Source: Io17-Chloro-G2 sp965226915
GTDB taxonomy: Bacteria; Chloroflexota; Dehalococcoidia; Lucifugimonadales; UBA3495
Direction: 5' to 3'
Assembly (NCBI GenBank): GCA_965226915.1
Contig: CBDDEJ010000010.1
Location: 1-64,000 of the forward strand
Length of the DNA stretch: 64,000 nucleotides
The notes below the pieces were generated by a model. That model ran no database searches, was not told the origin of the DNA, and worked only from the letters and a program-made list of their open reading frames with translations. This document shows positions 18,637 to 27,637 of the stretch, piece by piece (the stretch's first letter is position 1; each line of letters opens with the position of its first letter). A program made the translations under genes and the position numbers.

Positions 18637-19172
18637 CTAGGATAGAAGCTCAGGGCGCCTGCATCCTCGGTCTTTGGACCACCGTGGCCGCCACTGATCC
18701 GCTGGAAGTGGTCCTACTAACCGGCTACCATGGCCCCGCCCACTGGCAGGAAACCAGAGAAAACCCCGTGAAGCCGGAGGGAATCGACCAAGCGGTTTGG
18801 GAAGCCAGCCGGGAGTTGCGCGCCGTGCGCCAACAGGTGGCCGTTCGCCGTTGGGTTTGCCTCATGCAGGCGGTGGAAGTAGCCCCCGGCGGCTGACAAG
18901 GGAAGTGTAGAAGGATCGTGTAGATGGTTATTATTACCAGAGGTCTATGGCGAAACGCATCTTCACGCCAGGGGTGCGGCTGCCTGAGCGTACCCGGCTC
19001 CACCCTGTGGCTATTCTTCACGCTGATGTATTTCTTCACCACCGAAGAAGCCTTCCCAACTGGGAAATGGGAATTCCTCTGGCGGTTCTTCGCCGGTCCA
19101 TTCAACTTCTTGTTTTAGCCCGAGAAACCGTCGGGCGCGCCTTCCGTAATCCGATTCCCGTAGGGGTCCCAA

Positions 19173-20027
19173 ATGGCTGAAATCACCGGCCGGCTCACGG
19201 CGAGCGAGTATCTGGAAAAGGCTTTAGCCTGGTCAAACCGGGTTCGCGATGAGACCAACTGCGTTCTCGACGTGTCCTACGGAAATGACGAAAGGCAGAA
19301 GCTAGACATCTATCTGCCGGAAGTTTCCAGTCCGGAAAATCCCAGTTCGGCAGCAGCGCCTGTGTTGATTTTTTTACACGGCGGCTACTGGGTTGCCGGC
19401 CATAAAGATATTCTCGGATTCATGGCGCCGCCCATTACCACAGCGCCGGCCATTCTGGTCGCCGCGGCCTACCGGCTTGCGCCCGGCGCCAAATACCCCG
19501 AGCAGGTTGACGACTGCCGGAACGCGCTCAGATGGGTGTATGAGAACATCTCCCAATACGGCGGCGACCCGGATCGCATCTTCATCGGAGGCCATTCGGC
19601 GGGCGGCCACCTGGCGTCATTGGTTACTCTGCAGCGTAGCCGGTTGCCGGAATTCCAGCTTCCACCGGACATTGTAAAAGGATGCTTTCCCGTTAGTGGG
19701 GTCTTCGACGTTTCAGACTCCCCCAGAGAGCGTCAGGAGGCTCTTTTATCCGATCTGAGCCAAGCCCGCGACGCTAGCCCAATTTACAACACCGCTGGAA
19801 ATTCCGTGCCGTTCTTTCTGGAAATTGGAGGAGACGACTTCCCAGATCTGCGGCATCAACACCCGGAAATGGTTAAAGCCCTCAAGTCCGAGTCGGGCAG
19901 GGTTGAAGAAATGGAACGCCTGGGACACAATCACTTCGAAATCAGCCTGGACCACGGCAGCATTGGCAACCCGTGGTCCCGAAAAGTAGTTGAATGGCTG
20001 ATGCTCCAAGTTCCACTGGGCCGTTAG
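19173..20027 (+). CDS. Alpha/beta hydrolase (HSL/kynurenine formamidase-like)
   Basis: The 284 residues have HGGYW (69-73), which forms the oxyanion hole, and the nucleophile elbow GHSAGG with Ser142. Asp221 or Asp222 and His252 or His254 (LGHNHFE) are the likely remaining triad members. This pattern is that of hormone-sensitive lipase-type esterases and arylformamidases acting on small esters or amides. No signal peptide is seen, so it is cytoplasmic. Its stop overlaps the end of the convergent GMC oxidoreductase gene by four bases. Substrate not determinable. Confidence 0.88.
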   Translation: MAEITGRLTASEYLEKALAWSNRVRDETNCVLDVSYGNDERQKLDIYLPEVSSPENPSSAAAPVLIFLHGGYWVAGHKDILGFMAPPITTAPAILVAAAYRLAPGAKYPEQVDDCRNALRWVYENISQYGGDPDRIFIGGHSAGGHLASLVTLQRSRLPEFQLPPDIVKGCFPVSGVFDVSDSPRERQEALLSDLSQARDASPIYNTAGNSVPFFLEIGGDDFPDLRHQHPEMVKALKSESGRVEEMERLGHNHFEISLDHGSIGNPWSRKVVEWLMLQVPLGR

Positions 20028-21556
20028 CTCATCCAGTCGGCCACGCGTTCGGCAATCATGATGGTCGTCGCATTAGTATTGGCTCGGATGCAGTCGGGTA
20101 AGACCGAAACATCCACCACCCTCAGCCCTTCTATACCTCGGACATGGCAATACTGGTCTAAAACCGCCATGGGGTCGGAATCGGGGCCCATCTTGCAGGT
20201 TCCCGAAATATGCTGCGTGGTAGAAACATTGCGCAACATCCACTGGTCCAGGGCATCGTCGGAAGCCAGGTCCTGGGGAGTGGGGGTTATGCACTCCTCT
20301 ATGATGTCCTTATATTCGTCCTTCGCCAAAAGGTCCAGGCACAGCCGAACCCCTTCGCGCATCCGCTCGCGGTCCCAAGGTTCCTGGAGGTACCGGTAGT
20401 CCAGGGAAGGCTGCTCATGAGGGTCCGTCGACGCCAGTTTCAGCTCGCCGGCGCCCACAGCGAGTTCTAGGATGCAGGTAAACCGGATACCTTCGCCTTC
20501 CAGTGGGTCGCCCCCCATAGGTGACGAGAAGGAAGATTGCAAGATCTGCATATCGTTTCGGTCGGTTGACCCCGCGGCGGTGTAGCGAAGGGCCACCTGG
20601 GTGCGGGGCGCGGCAGGGTCCAACGGGAAATCGGGCTTCACTCTGACTGGCACCCTGACATTGGGATGATCTCTTAGATTCTGGCCGACTCCGGGAAGAT
20701 CATGTTGAACCGGAATTCCCAGTTCCGTCAGGTGAGCAGCCGGGCCGACGCCGGACAACATTAGCAACTGGGGCGACCCGATGCCGCCTCCGCTGATCAC
20801 AAGTTCATCTGCCTCGATGGTAAAGGTTTCGCCTCCGCTTTCCACCTCCACACCCGTGGCGCGGTTGCCTTCAAATGTGATTCGCCGCACCGTCACGTTG
20901 GCCCTGACGGTCAAGTTGAGCCGGTTGCGAACAGGGTTGAGATAGGTCAGGGATGTGCTCATGCGCACCCCATCGGGATTGTTCATTGGAATCGGACCCA
21001 CACCCGTGGAATCCGGGTGGTTCATATCAGGGTCGTCCGGGTAACCTTGGTTCCGGCAAGCCTGGTAAAAAGCGACTTGGGCGGGCAGCCATGTGTCTCG
21101 TTTATGACGCCGCACCGGGATAGGCCCGTCAAATCCATGAAAATCGTCTTTTATGTCAGTGTCTGTTTCAAGCTTCCTAAAATAGGGCAGGGTTTTGACG
21201 AAGGCCCATTCATCATTGCCCCATGAAGCCCAGTTGTCATAATCCTCGGGGAGACCGCGCAGCAGGACCTGTCCATTGATGGCGCTGGAGCCGCCCACGA
21301 CCCTGCCCCTTGGCACCGGCATCGTGACGCCTTGCTCCTCCGTCGGTTTTCCTGAGAAAGACCAGTTGTGCGGAGCGTCCACCGCCGACGCGGTTTGGTC
21401 GTATCCATACTTTAGGTCATCGGGATAAGTCTCGAAGTCGGGATAATCCGGCCCCGATTCAAGCAACAGCACCGACCGGTTGGGGTCATCAGATAAGCGG
21501 GTGGCCAGCACACATCCTGCCGACCCTGCTCCGACGATAACGACATCATATTTCAT
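20024..21556 (-). CDS. GMC-family FAD oxidoreductase
   Basis: This is a 510-residue glucose-methanol-choline oxidoreductase. VVIVGAGSAGCVLATRL is the N-terminal FAD-binding motif (residues 5-21). GRVVGGSSAINGQVLLRG and the SGGGIGSPQLLMLSGVGP signature are both present. The C-terminus has HISGTCKMG with a catalytic-region His and TNATTIMIAERVADWM. Such enzymes oxidise primary alcohols to aldehydes, choline dehydrogenase being the best known. The length is slightly short of choline dehydrogenases. It is convergent with the hydrolase gene, and no partner electron carrier is adjacent. Confidence 0.92.
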   Translation of the reverse strand: MKYDVVIVGAGSAGCVLATRLSDDPNRSVLLLESGPDYPDFETYPDDLKYGYDQTASAVDAPHNWSFSGKPTEEQGVTMPVPRGRVVGGSSAINGQVLLRGLPEDYDNWASWGNDEWAFVKTLPYFRKLETDTDIKDDFHGFDGPIPVRRHKRDTWLPAQVAFYQACRNQGYPDDPDMNHPDSTGVGPIPMNNPDGVRMSTSLTYLNPVRNRLNLTVRANVTVRRITFEGNRATGVEVESGGETFTIEADELVISGGGIGSPQLLMLSGVGPAAHLTELGIPVQHDLPGVGQNLRDHPNVRVPVRVKPDFPLDPAAPRTQVALRYTAAGSTDRNDMQILQSSFSSPMGGDPLEGEGIRFTCILELAVGAGELKLASTDPHEQPSLDYRYLQEPWDRERMREGVRLCLDLLAKDEYKDIIEECITPTPQDLASDDALDQWMLRNVSTTQHISGTCKMGPDSDPMAVLDQYCHVRGIEGLRVVDVSVLPDCIRANTNATTIMIAERVADWMS

Positions 21557-21734
21557 AACTTAGCCCACCTTGATTCACGATTCGCGCCGGTTGATTCCTA
21601 GAGGATATTACCTTCAACCTTCGCCGATTGTCTACGATTGGCCGATTTGAGACCACCGGGCGGACTATTACCGGCCAAAAACAGCTTGGAGACACCATCT
21701 GCGTGACATAACGAGGCCGCTTTGGCTATGCCAA

Positions 21735-22292
21735 TCACACCGGCAGCGGCGCCTCTTCTCCGGACGGGGGCAGCATCTCGAAGGCGTTTATGTTGAAGGC
21801 CAGCATGGCGTAGTAACCCATCAAGCTGGTCAGCTCCGCCAAGCCGCGGACGCCGAAATGGGACAGCGCGGCATCGAAGGTTGCCTTGCTCACCCGGCGG
21901 GTCCGGAAATACTCCCGGCCGTAATCCACCACCGCCGATTCCTGGGGGCTGATCCTAATCAACGGTTGCTTGTCCCGCAGATTATCTATCAAGTCATCGT
22001 TGAGCCCCGCCCGGCGGCCATTGGCGGCGTGGGCGTGCCAAATGAACTGGCAATCGTTCTCTCTAGCCGTGACCAGCATGGCCAACTCCGTCATATCGGC
22101 GGGCAGGCTGGATCCATCTCCCCGCAAATAGGCCCTCAGGTGTTCGCCTCTGGCCAACATCTCGGGAGCATTGAGCATCACCGCCAAAGGGCCCGTTTCG
22201 GGTACGCTTCCCCTTTCTTGAACATACTTGTCGAATGCCCCCCGCTGATCTTCGGGCACATTTTCCCTGATTGCTGGACCTATCCTTGGCAT
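21735..22292 (-). CDS. Carboxymuconolactone decarboxylase/AhpD-like protein
   Basis: The start MPRIGPAIRENVP at 22292 is chosen because AGGAGG lies just upstream; a longer frame adds residues without support. The 185-residue all-helical protein has the CMD-family core (ELAMLVTARENDCQFIWHAHA), with Glu, Cys and His residues that could form the active site. The classical AhpD CxxC pair is absent. GRRAGLNDDLIDNLRD and LTSLMGYYAMLAFNINAF also fit. Related proteins act as decarboxylases in aromatic degradation or as peroxidases; which applies here is unclear. Confidence 0.82.
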   Translation of the reverse strand: MPRIGPAIRENVPEDQRGAFDKYVQERGSVPETGPLAVMLNAPEMLARGEHLRAYLRGDGSSLPADMTELAMLVTARENDCQFIWHAHAANGRRAGLNDDLIDNLRDKQPLIRISPQESAVVDYGREYFRTRRVSKATFDAALSHFGVRGLAELTSLMGYYAMLAFNINAFEMLPPSGEEAPLPV

Positions 22293-22536
22293 GGTTTCCT
22301 CCTGATCCCATCCTTCATATTCAGCCTCGTTGGAGGCCGCTGTGGCGAGGCGAGGCGCCACAGGGGGAACCGCAAAGCGATTGTAAACCAATTCTGTGAA
22401 ACAGTGACATTCGCCGGGGATTGACCAGCATCGAACGACTCACTTACGATATTATGGGTCCCAGTTGGCAACCAACAAACAACAACGAAGCCTGAGGTAA
22501 TCTGAAATAACCAATCACGGTGTTTAGGAGGGACAA

Positions 22537-23745
22537 ATGGCGGAGAAACAGAAAATCGTCTGTGCGCTCTATGAGGATCCGCTGGAAGGTTACCCGCCCC
22601 CATACGCGCGGCCCAGCATACCGGTGTTAGAGGCCTATCCCCGTGGCCAGACCATGCCCTCGCCATCTGCCATCGACTTTGTTCCCGGTGAATTACTGGG
22701 GTCGGTATCAGGGGAACTGGGACTTCGCGATTTCCTTGAAAGCCGAGGCCATACCCTGGTGATCACCTCTGACAAGGATGGGCCCGATTCGGTGCTTGAG
22801 AGGGAACTCGTTGACGCCGATGTGGTGATCTCCCAACCTTTCTGGCCCGCCTACATCACTGCGGAAAGGATAGCGAAAGCGCCCAATTTGCGTCTGGCTA
22901 TCACCGCTGGGATCGGATCTGACCACGTTGATCTACAATCCGCAAGCAATCGCGATATCACCGTATGTGAAGTCACCTATTGCAATAGCATCAGCGTTGC
23001 CGAACACGCAGTGATGCAGATCCTCGCGTTGGTCCGCGACTACCTCCCGCAATACGATTTAGTGGTGAAGGGAGGCTGGAATATCGCGGACGCCGTATCC
23101 AGGTCCTATGACATCGAGGGGATGAGCGTGGGCGTCGTTGGCGGCGGGCGCATCGGTGAAGCCGTATTGAAACGGATGAAACCGTTCGACGTATCCTTGC
23201 ATTACACAGACCGCCACCGGATGCCCATCCCATTCGAGGAGGAGTTGGGTCTGACGTTCCATGCTGATGTGGAGTCCCTAGTCAAAGTATGCGACGTTGT
23301 GAGCATCCACATCCCGTTGCATCCAGAGACGGAGCATCTGTTCGACGACGAACTCATCGGCAAGATGAAGCGCGGTTCGTATCTCGTTAACACGGCGAGG
23401 GGGAAGATCTGCGAGCCCGAAGCCATCGTGAATGCGCTTAAGTCCGGTCAGTTGGCCGGTTATGCCGGCGATGTCTGGTTCCCCCAGCCCGCGCCCCAGG
23501 ACCATCCATGGCGCACCATGCCCAACCACGCGATGACTCCACATACATCGGGCACTTCACTGTCAGCCCAAGCTCGTTACGCCGCTGGAGTGAGAGAGAT
23601 ACTGGAGTGTTGGTTCGATGGCAGGCCAATCAGAGAGGAATACTTAATCGTCCAGGGTGGCCGTCTTGCCGGCGCCGGCGCACACTCCTACAGCGAAGGA
23701 GATACCACCGCCGGTTCAGACGAAGCCGCCAGATTCAACGGATGA
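22537..23745 (+). CDS. fdh: NAD-dependent formate dehydrogenase
   Basis: Its 402 residues match metal-free NAD-dependent formate dehydrogenase (Pseudomonas type, about 400 residues) over the whole length. Visible family features are ITAGIGSDHVDL with Ile122, VTYCNSISVAEH with Asn150, the NAD motif VGVVGGGRIG (198-207) and TDRHRM after the second beta strand, which favours NAD. NTARGK carries Arg288, and TPHTSGTSLSAQARY carries His336. It oxidises formate to CO2 with NADH formation in the cytosol. AGGAGG precedes the ATG. A convergent gamma-carbonic anhydrase gene follows, which could handle the CO2 product; that link is inference. Confidence 0.92.
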   Translation: MAEKQKIVCALYEDPLEGYPPPYARPSIPVLEAYPRGQTMPSPSAIDFVPGELLGSVSGELGLRDFLESRGHTLVITSDKDGPDSVLERELVDADVVISQPFWPAYITAERIAKAPNLRLAITAGIGSDHVDLQSASNRDITVCEVTYCNSISVAEHAVMQILALVRDYLPQYDLVVKGGWNIADAVSRSYDIEGMSVGVVGGGRIGEAVLKRMKPFDVSLHYTDRHRMPIPFEEELGLTFHADVESLVKVCDVVSIHIPLHPETEHLFDDELIGKMKRGSYLVNTARGKICEPEAIVNALKSGQLAGYAGDVWFPQPAPQDHPWRTMPNHAMTPHTSGTSLSAQARYAAGVREILECWFDGRPIREEYLIVQGGRLAGAGAHSYSEGDTTAGSDEAARFNG

Positions 23746-23803
23746 TCTATCCCATGGGATTCTTGGGGAAGCCCGGCGGCCCAGGGGTTGGGGCTGCCTC
23801 ACT

Positions 23804-24310
23804 CTAAAGACCGCTCTCACGAAAGAGTTTGGCATGTTCAGCCAATTCGTCAGCCGTGTGGCGCATCTGTGATATCTGGGATTCGGAAACCTGGCGTTTA
23901 ACCGTGGCCGGGATTCCGGTGACAAATGAGCGTTCCGGAATTTCCTGGCCCGAGAGGACAGCCGAGTTTGCCGCCACCAAACAATGGTTGCCCAGAACCA
24001 CGTGCGGCAGGACGGTGCAGTTGTTGCCCAGCAACGAGCCTTCGCCAACCCGGTCGCAGTGGACTACGACACAGTGCCCCACGCTGACATAGTCTTCTAT
24101 GACAAGTCCGCTGCCGTGGACCACGGAGCCTTCCTGGATATTGACATGATTTCCTATGACTATGGTTTCTTCTCCGTCTCCCCGGACGGTGACACCCGGC
24201 CAGATGCTGGAATGTTCGCCGATCTCCACGTCCCCGACGACATAAGCGAATTCGCTAATCCAGGCGGATTCCGCCACCTTTGGTGTCTTGTCTCCCAGGG
24301 TCCTGATCAA
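23804..24310 (-). CDS. Gamma-class carbonic anhydrase family protein
   Basis: A TTG start at 24310 is favoured by AAGGAGG six bases upstream; a GTG at 24355 lacks such a site. The 168 residues form left-handed beta-helix hexapeptide repeats. The three metal-ligand histidines of the family are at His65 (GSVVH), His79 (VSVGH) and His84 (VVVH). Asn56-like and Gln-containing NHVNIQEGS matches the YrdA/PaaY/CamH group. It should bind Zn or Fe and interconvert CO2 and bicarbonate, though some relatives are thioesterases or acyltransferase-like. It lies upstream of, and in the same direction as, nothing else. Confidence 0.88.
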   Translation of the reverse strand: MIRTLGDKTPKVAESAWISEFAYVVGDVEIGEHSSIWPGVTVRGDGEETIVIGNHVNIQEGSVVHGSGLVIEDYVSVGHCVVVHCDRVGEGSLLGNNCTVLPHVVLGNHCLVAANSAVLSGQEIPERSFVTGIPATVKRQVSESQISQMRHTADELAEHAKLFRESGL

Positions 24311-24377
24311 TGGATTCCTCCTTAGTCTTATTGGCGAATTGTCTGGCCGGCGCACCAGCCGGCCAATGTAATAATCT

Positions 24378-24424
24378 GGGGGCGAAAAAAACCGGCCCCA
24401 ACCCCATCGGGTAATAGAGCCGGC
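24378..24424 (-). terminator. Rho-independent terminator after smpB
   Basis: On the minus strand a GC-rich stem (CCGGCTCTA pairing with the GGGGCCGG side) is followed by seven T. It begins about 25 bp after the smpB stop codon. Confidence 0.6.
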
Positions 24425-24448
24425 GCCGGCGCTAAGTTGTAGCGATGC

Positions 24449-24937
24449 TCAGCGGGCCGCGCGCATGGAGCGCCGGGCCGCCATATCCAATTCCTTGTTC
24501 ATTATGGCCTGGCGTTTGTCGTATTGGCGTTTACCCTTGGCCAGCGCCAACTCCACCTTGGCCACGTGGTTCCTGATATAGAGTCTCAAGGCCACGATGG
24601 TCAACCCCTTCTCGCGGACGGATCCGATCAAGCCTTCGATCTCCTTTTTGTGCAGCAGCAGCTTGCGAGTCCGCCTAGGGTCGTGATTGTAGATGCTGGC
24701 CGCATCGTAAGGGGCGATGTAAGCGTTGGCCAGCCAGAGTTCCCCGTCCTGGGCTCGGGCGTAGGCGTCGGCCAAGTCGGCCCGCCCCGCACGGATGGAC
24801 TTTATCTCAGTGCCGGTCAAGACCATCCCAGCCTCATACCGTTCCATGATCTCGTAGTTATAGGAAGCCCGCCGGTTTGAGGCGATATTCCGGTCGTTGG
24901 TTTTGGTCTTGGTTTTTACCGCTTGCCGTTTCGCCAT
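24449..24937 (-). CDS. smpB: SsrA-binding protein SmpB
   Basis: This is full-length SmpB (162 residues). The conserved core includes NRRASYNYEIMERYEAGMVL, GTEIKSIRAGRADL and YIAPYDAASIYNHDPRR-x-RKLLLHKKEI. ALAKGKRQYDKR and a basic tail follow. SmpB binds the tRNA-like part of tmRNA and delivers it to stalled ribosomes. The gene lies 8 bp downstream of the processing protease on the minus strand, so they are probably cotranscribed. The tmRNA gene itself was not found in this window. Confidence 0.97.
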   Translation of the reverse strand: MAKRQAVKTKTKTNDRNIASNRRASYNYEIMERYEAGMVLTGTEIKSIRAGRADLADAYARAQDGELWLANAYIAPYDAASIYNHDPRRTRKLLLHKKEIEGLIGSVREKGLTIVALRLYIRNHVAKVELALAKGKRQYDKRQAIMNKELDMAARRSMRAAR

Positions 24938-24945
24938 GGCGCTTG

Positions 24946-26142
24946 CTAACCGGTTTTGGCCAGTTGCTCTTGCAGGATTTCAATCGCCCGGTCGAGTTGG
25001 ACGTCATCGGAGCCGTCTTCGGGATTTTCTTGGACGATATCCGGGTCGATGCCGGCCCCTTCGATCTGAACGCCGGAAGGAGTGAACCAGCGGGCGATGG
25101 TGAAATAGAGTCCCGATCCGTCGCCCAAAGGCCACAAGTTGTTGACGCTTCCCTTGCCAAATGTTGTCGTGCCGATGATGGTGGCCCTTCCATGATCTAT
25201 CAGCGTGCCGGACAGGACCTCACTGGCGCTGGCGCTGAATTCATTCACCAGCACCACCATGGGGATATCCAGGGCCTTTCCACCGGATTTGACTTTCCAA
25301 TCGGTGCGCCGGCCTTGGGCGTCGATCTGGTACAGCACCAAGCCTTCGTCCAAGAATTGGCTGGCCACTTTCACCACGGAAGAAACCAGGCCGCCGGGGT
25401 TGTTTCGCAGGTCCAACACCAATCCCACTCCCTGGGCGGCTTTGAACCGGTCCAGCGCCTCTTCCAATTCGCCGTTGGTGGTTCCGCTGAAGCTGGACAG
25501 ACGCAGGTGGCCGATTCCTCCTACATGCATCAAGAGCCTAACGCTGGTCAGGGGTATGACTCCCCGAATGATCGATAAAAGAACGGGGTCACTTTCGTTG
25601 CGGTGGAGTATTAGCAACTCCACGGCTGTTCCCTTCTGTCCACGAATCCTGCTTACGGCCTCCAAAAGGCTTATGCCCTGAGCGCTTTCTCCGTCGATCT
25701 CCAAAATGATGTCGCCAGGACGTATCCCCGCTTTTTCCGCCGGAGCTTCGGGCATGGGGGCAAGTATGGTGATAAGCCCGTCGCGGACGCCCACTTCGGC
25801 GCCTATGCCTTCGAAAAAGCCTTGAATGTCTTGGGTTTCGACGGCGAATTGGTCAGGCTTCAAATATGCGGCGTAGGGGTCGTCCAAGGCCCGAAGCATG
25901 CCCCTAATTGCTCCATCGCTCAGTTCACGGGAGTCTAGTTCGCCGCCGTCTATATGTTCTTCTTGGAGGAGTTGCCAAACTTCGACCAGGCGTTGGAAGT
26001 CATCTGGCAAACGTGCCAAGGCTGGATCCGGCGTGGGTTGATTTTCGGCCACCGCCTGGGTGCTGCAACCTAGGACCAGCGCCGTGAATCCGATGGAGAC
26101 GAAAAGAGCGAGCACTGCCATTCTCAAACGAAAGATGGTCAC
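24946..26142 (-). CDS. S41-family C-terminal processing protease (CtpA-like), lipoprotein
   Basis: A GTG start gives a basic N-terminus, a hydrophobic stretch and a lipobox LVLGC with Cys26, so the protein should be membrane-anchored outside the cytoplasm. A PDZ domain (about 105-180, ending LLILHR) is followed by the S41 core. LDLRNNPGG is at 244-251, the Ser nucleophile lies in EFSASASE (Ser305 or Ser307), and Lys330 in TFGKG is the general base. Length of 398 is typical. These proteases trim C-termini of exported proteins. The adjacency to smpB, whose system tags C-termini, is suggestive but may be chance. Confidence 0.92.
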   Translation of the reverse strand: MTIFRLRMAVLALFVSIGFTALVLGCSTQAVAENQPTPDPALARLPDDFQRLVEVWQLLQEEHIDGGELDSRELSDGAIRGMLRALDDPYAAYLKPDQFAVETQDIQGFFEGIGAEVGVRDGLITILAPMPEAPAEKAGIRPGDIILEIDGESAQGISLLEAVSRIRGQKGTAVELLILHRNESDPVLLSIIRGVIPLTSVRLLMHVGGIGHLRLSSFSGTTNGELEEALDRFKAAQGVGLVLDLRNNPGGLVSSVVKVASQFLDEGLVLYQIDAQGRRTDWKVKSGGKALDIPMVVLVNEFSASASEVLSGTLIDHGRATIIGTTTFGKGSVNNLWPLGDGSGLYFTIARWFTPSGVQIEGAGIDPDIVQENPEDGSDDVQLDRAIEILQEQLAKTG

Positions 26143-26380
26143 TGGTTAAGTCTCCTGCGGGAATCTTGGATTTCGGATACTGCCGTCCCGGTAAGCGAAT
26201 GGTCAGGCCCGAGACGTAAACGCATTCTAACACACGTGATTACGCCATCCATCTACTCCCGCGACCCCGGATGCCAGTCCAAGGCGCCGTGACGATGCGT
26301 AATCTTATCCATTCTTTCGGTCCTGTCAGCCAGCCATTTACATAAGTCTTAAATTTAACTTAAATTCGTTCGCAAAACGC

Positions 26381-26410
26381 TTGCTTCAGCGATGGTCTGA
26401 TTGCTATAAA
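26381..26410 (+). promoter_or_regulatory. Probable sigma-70-type promoter of minCDE
   Basis: TTGCTT at 26381-26386 and TATAAA at 26405-26410 are spaced by 18 bp in an AT-rich stretch upstream of minC. The leader would be about 115 nt. Confidence 0.5.
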
Positions 26411-26533
26411 TGGAGATAACATAATCCGCCGCTTGAAAGGAAGACCCGGCGGGTTGTCAGCCCATCAGCCGCTGTCCGCCATCTCAGACGGCAGCCCTTC
26501 GAACTTCAATGTCATTCTTACAGGGACTGAGCA

Positions 26534-27637
26534 ATGTCTAACACCGGCGTGGTTCAGGTATCGGGCACTGGCAACGGCGTTGATTTCACAATCGACGACA
26601 CGTCGCCTTTCGATCAGGTCATTCACGGCCTGCGGAAATACCTGGTGGACAATCGCAGTCTCTGGTCCAAGGGCATCATCACCATAAACGCCGGCCTCAG
26701 GATAGGATCCCGGGAACAGCTCAATGAGCTGAAGACGATCATCGAAAAAGAGTCCGGCCTGCGGGTGGCAAGATTCTGGTGCGCGCCTGAGACCGTCGAT
26801 CCAGCCACTGTAGCGCAATCCGCCGGCGAACATGACGGTCAAGCGCAGCCTTCCTCCCAGGAAGCGCCGGTATTTCCCTCGCTCCTGCAATCCGAGGCGC
26901 CGGCCCGCCCGCTCGCCCATAACGAATATCCAATGGTGAAGACGGGAACTCATCCGCGGCATGGCGCCGGGCAGACCATCTCCTCATTGGAATCCGGGGA
27001 ATCCTGGGAATCCGGCCGCCTGGCCAAGTCCGGCATATCTGGCGATGATCAAACGGCCCTAGAGGTTCTTGATGTCCTCCACGAATCGGAAGTAAACGTT
27101 GGTCGCGACGAAACTCCGCCATCGTACGCCATCGTCGAGCAGCCAGAACCAGCGTTGCCCTACTATGGTCTGGAAGCCGCGGGTCTGGAAGCCGCGGGTC
27201 TGGAAGCCGCGGATCTGAACACACTCAATTACCGGGAGAGTCGCCAAGATACGGCGCTGTTCGTAAAGTCTACCTGCCGTTCCGGCGAGTCGATCCATTA
27301 CCGGGGCGACGTGGTGGTGCTGGGCGACGTAAACCCGGGAGCGGAGATCGTGGCCACGGGAGACATTACCGTCTTCGGCGCTCTGCGGGGCCTGGCGCAT
27401 GCCGGTTCCGGAGGCCTGACCAAGGCGGCCATCATCGCCTACCGCTTGGAAAGCCCGCGGTTGCAAATCGGCCCGTATGCCGCCGTGGCGTCCAACCCCG
27501 GAGAAGCCGCGGAGGAAATAGACAAATCAACCGGAGCCGGCCCCATGATAGCCTACGTTCGGCGGCGCTCGATTTTCGTAGCGCCTTTCGTGGGGCGGTC
27601 TGCCAGGTACAGCAGAGGGATACTCTATGAAGGGTAG
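26534..27637 (+). CDS. minC: Septum-site inhibitor MinC with a long linker
   Basis: At 367 residues it is longer than usual MinC (about 230). The N-terminal MinC domain (about 1-100) contains GLRIGSREQLNELKTII. The C-terminal beta-helix (about 240-345) contains SGESIHYRGDVVVLGDVNPGAEIVA in outline, then GALRGLAHAG and AAIIAYRL, the regions that bind MinD and FtsZ. Between them lies a Pro/Ser/Glu-rich linker of about 135 residues with three GLEAA repeats. Its 3' end overlaps minD by 11 bases. MinC blocks FtsZ assembly away from mid-cell. Confidence 0.92.
   Translation: MSNTGVVQVSGTGNGVDFTIDDTSPFDQVIHGLRKYLVDNRSLWSKGIITINAGLRIGSREQLNELKTIIEKESGLRVARFWCAPETVDPATVAQSAGEHDGQAQPSSQEAPVFPSLLQSEAPARPLAHNEYPMVKTGTHPRHGAGQTISSLESGESWESGRLAKSGISGDDQTALEVLDVLHESEVNVGRDETPPSYAIVEQPEPALPYYGLEAAGLEAAGLEAADLNTLNYRESRQDTALFVKSTCRSGESIHYRGDVVVLGDVNPGAEIVATGDITVFGALRGLAHAGSGGLTKAAIIAYRLESPRLQIGPYAAVASNPGEAAEEIDKSTGAGPMIAYVRRRSIFVAPFVGRSARYSRGILYEG
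27167..27211 (+). repeat. Three 15-bp repeats in minC (GLEAA)
   Basis: The unit GGTCTGGAAGCCGCG occurs three times in frame and encodes GLEAA each time, in the MinC linker. The copies are identical at DNA level, which points to recent slippage and likely copy-number variation among strains. Confidence 0.85.

Larger units (their letters stand above)
13321..18896 (+). pseudogene. Two-domain NIPSNAP protein split at one CTAG
   Basis: The 5' part (TTG start at 13321 after an AGGAG) begins IYELRHTTLRPGM, a NIPSNAP-type dimeric alpha-beta barrel, and continues to EDGIWP at 13716. The 3' part resumes at 18641 and runs to the TGA at 18894-18896. Removing all inserted DNA with one CTAG gives an unbroken frame, WPRIEAQGACILGLW, and a protein of about 217 residues with a second NIPSNAP-like unit (VYGYRRFFIKP onward). 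The insert is IS1182 (carrying IS66), IS701 and MITE-2. Function of the family is poorly known; the gene is inactivated here. Confidence 0.8.

Noticed and set aside
18924..19118. 64-codon ORF (MVIITRGLWRN...)
   Set aside because: Unusual composition, no ribosome binding site and no recognisable motif; probably chance in the 276-bp gap between the NIPSNAP end and the hydrolase gene.
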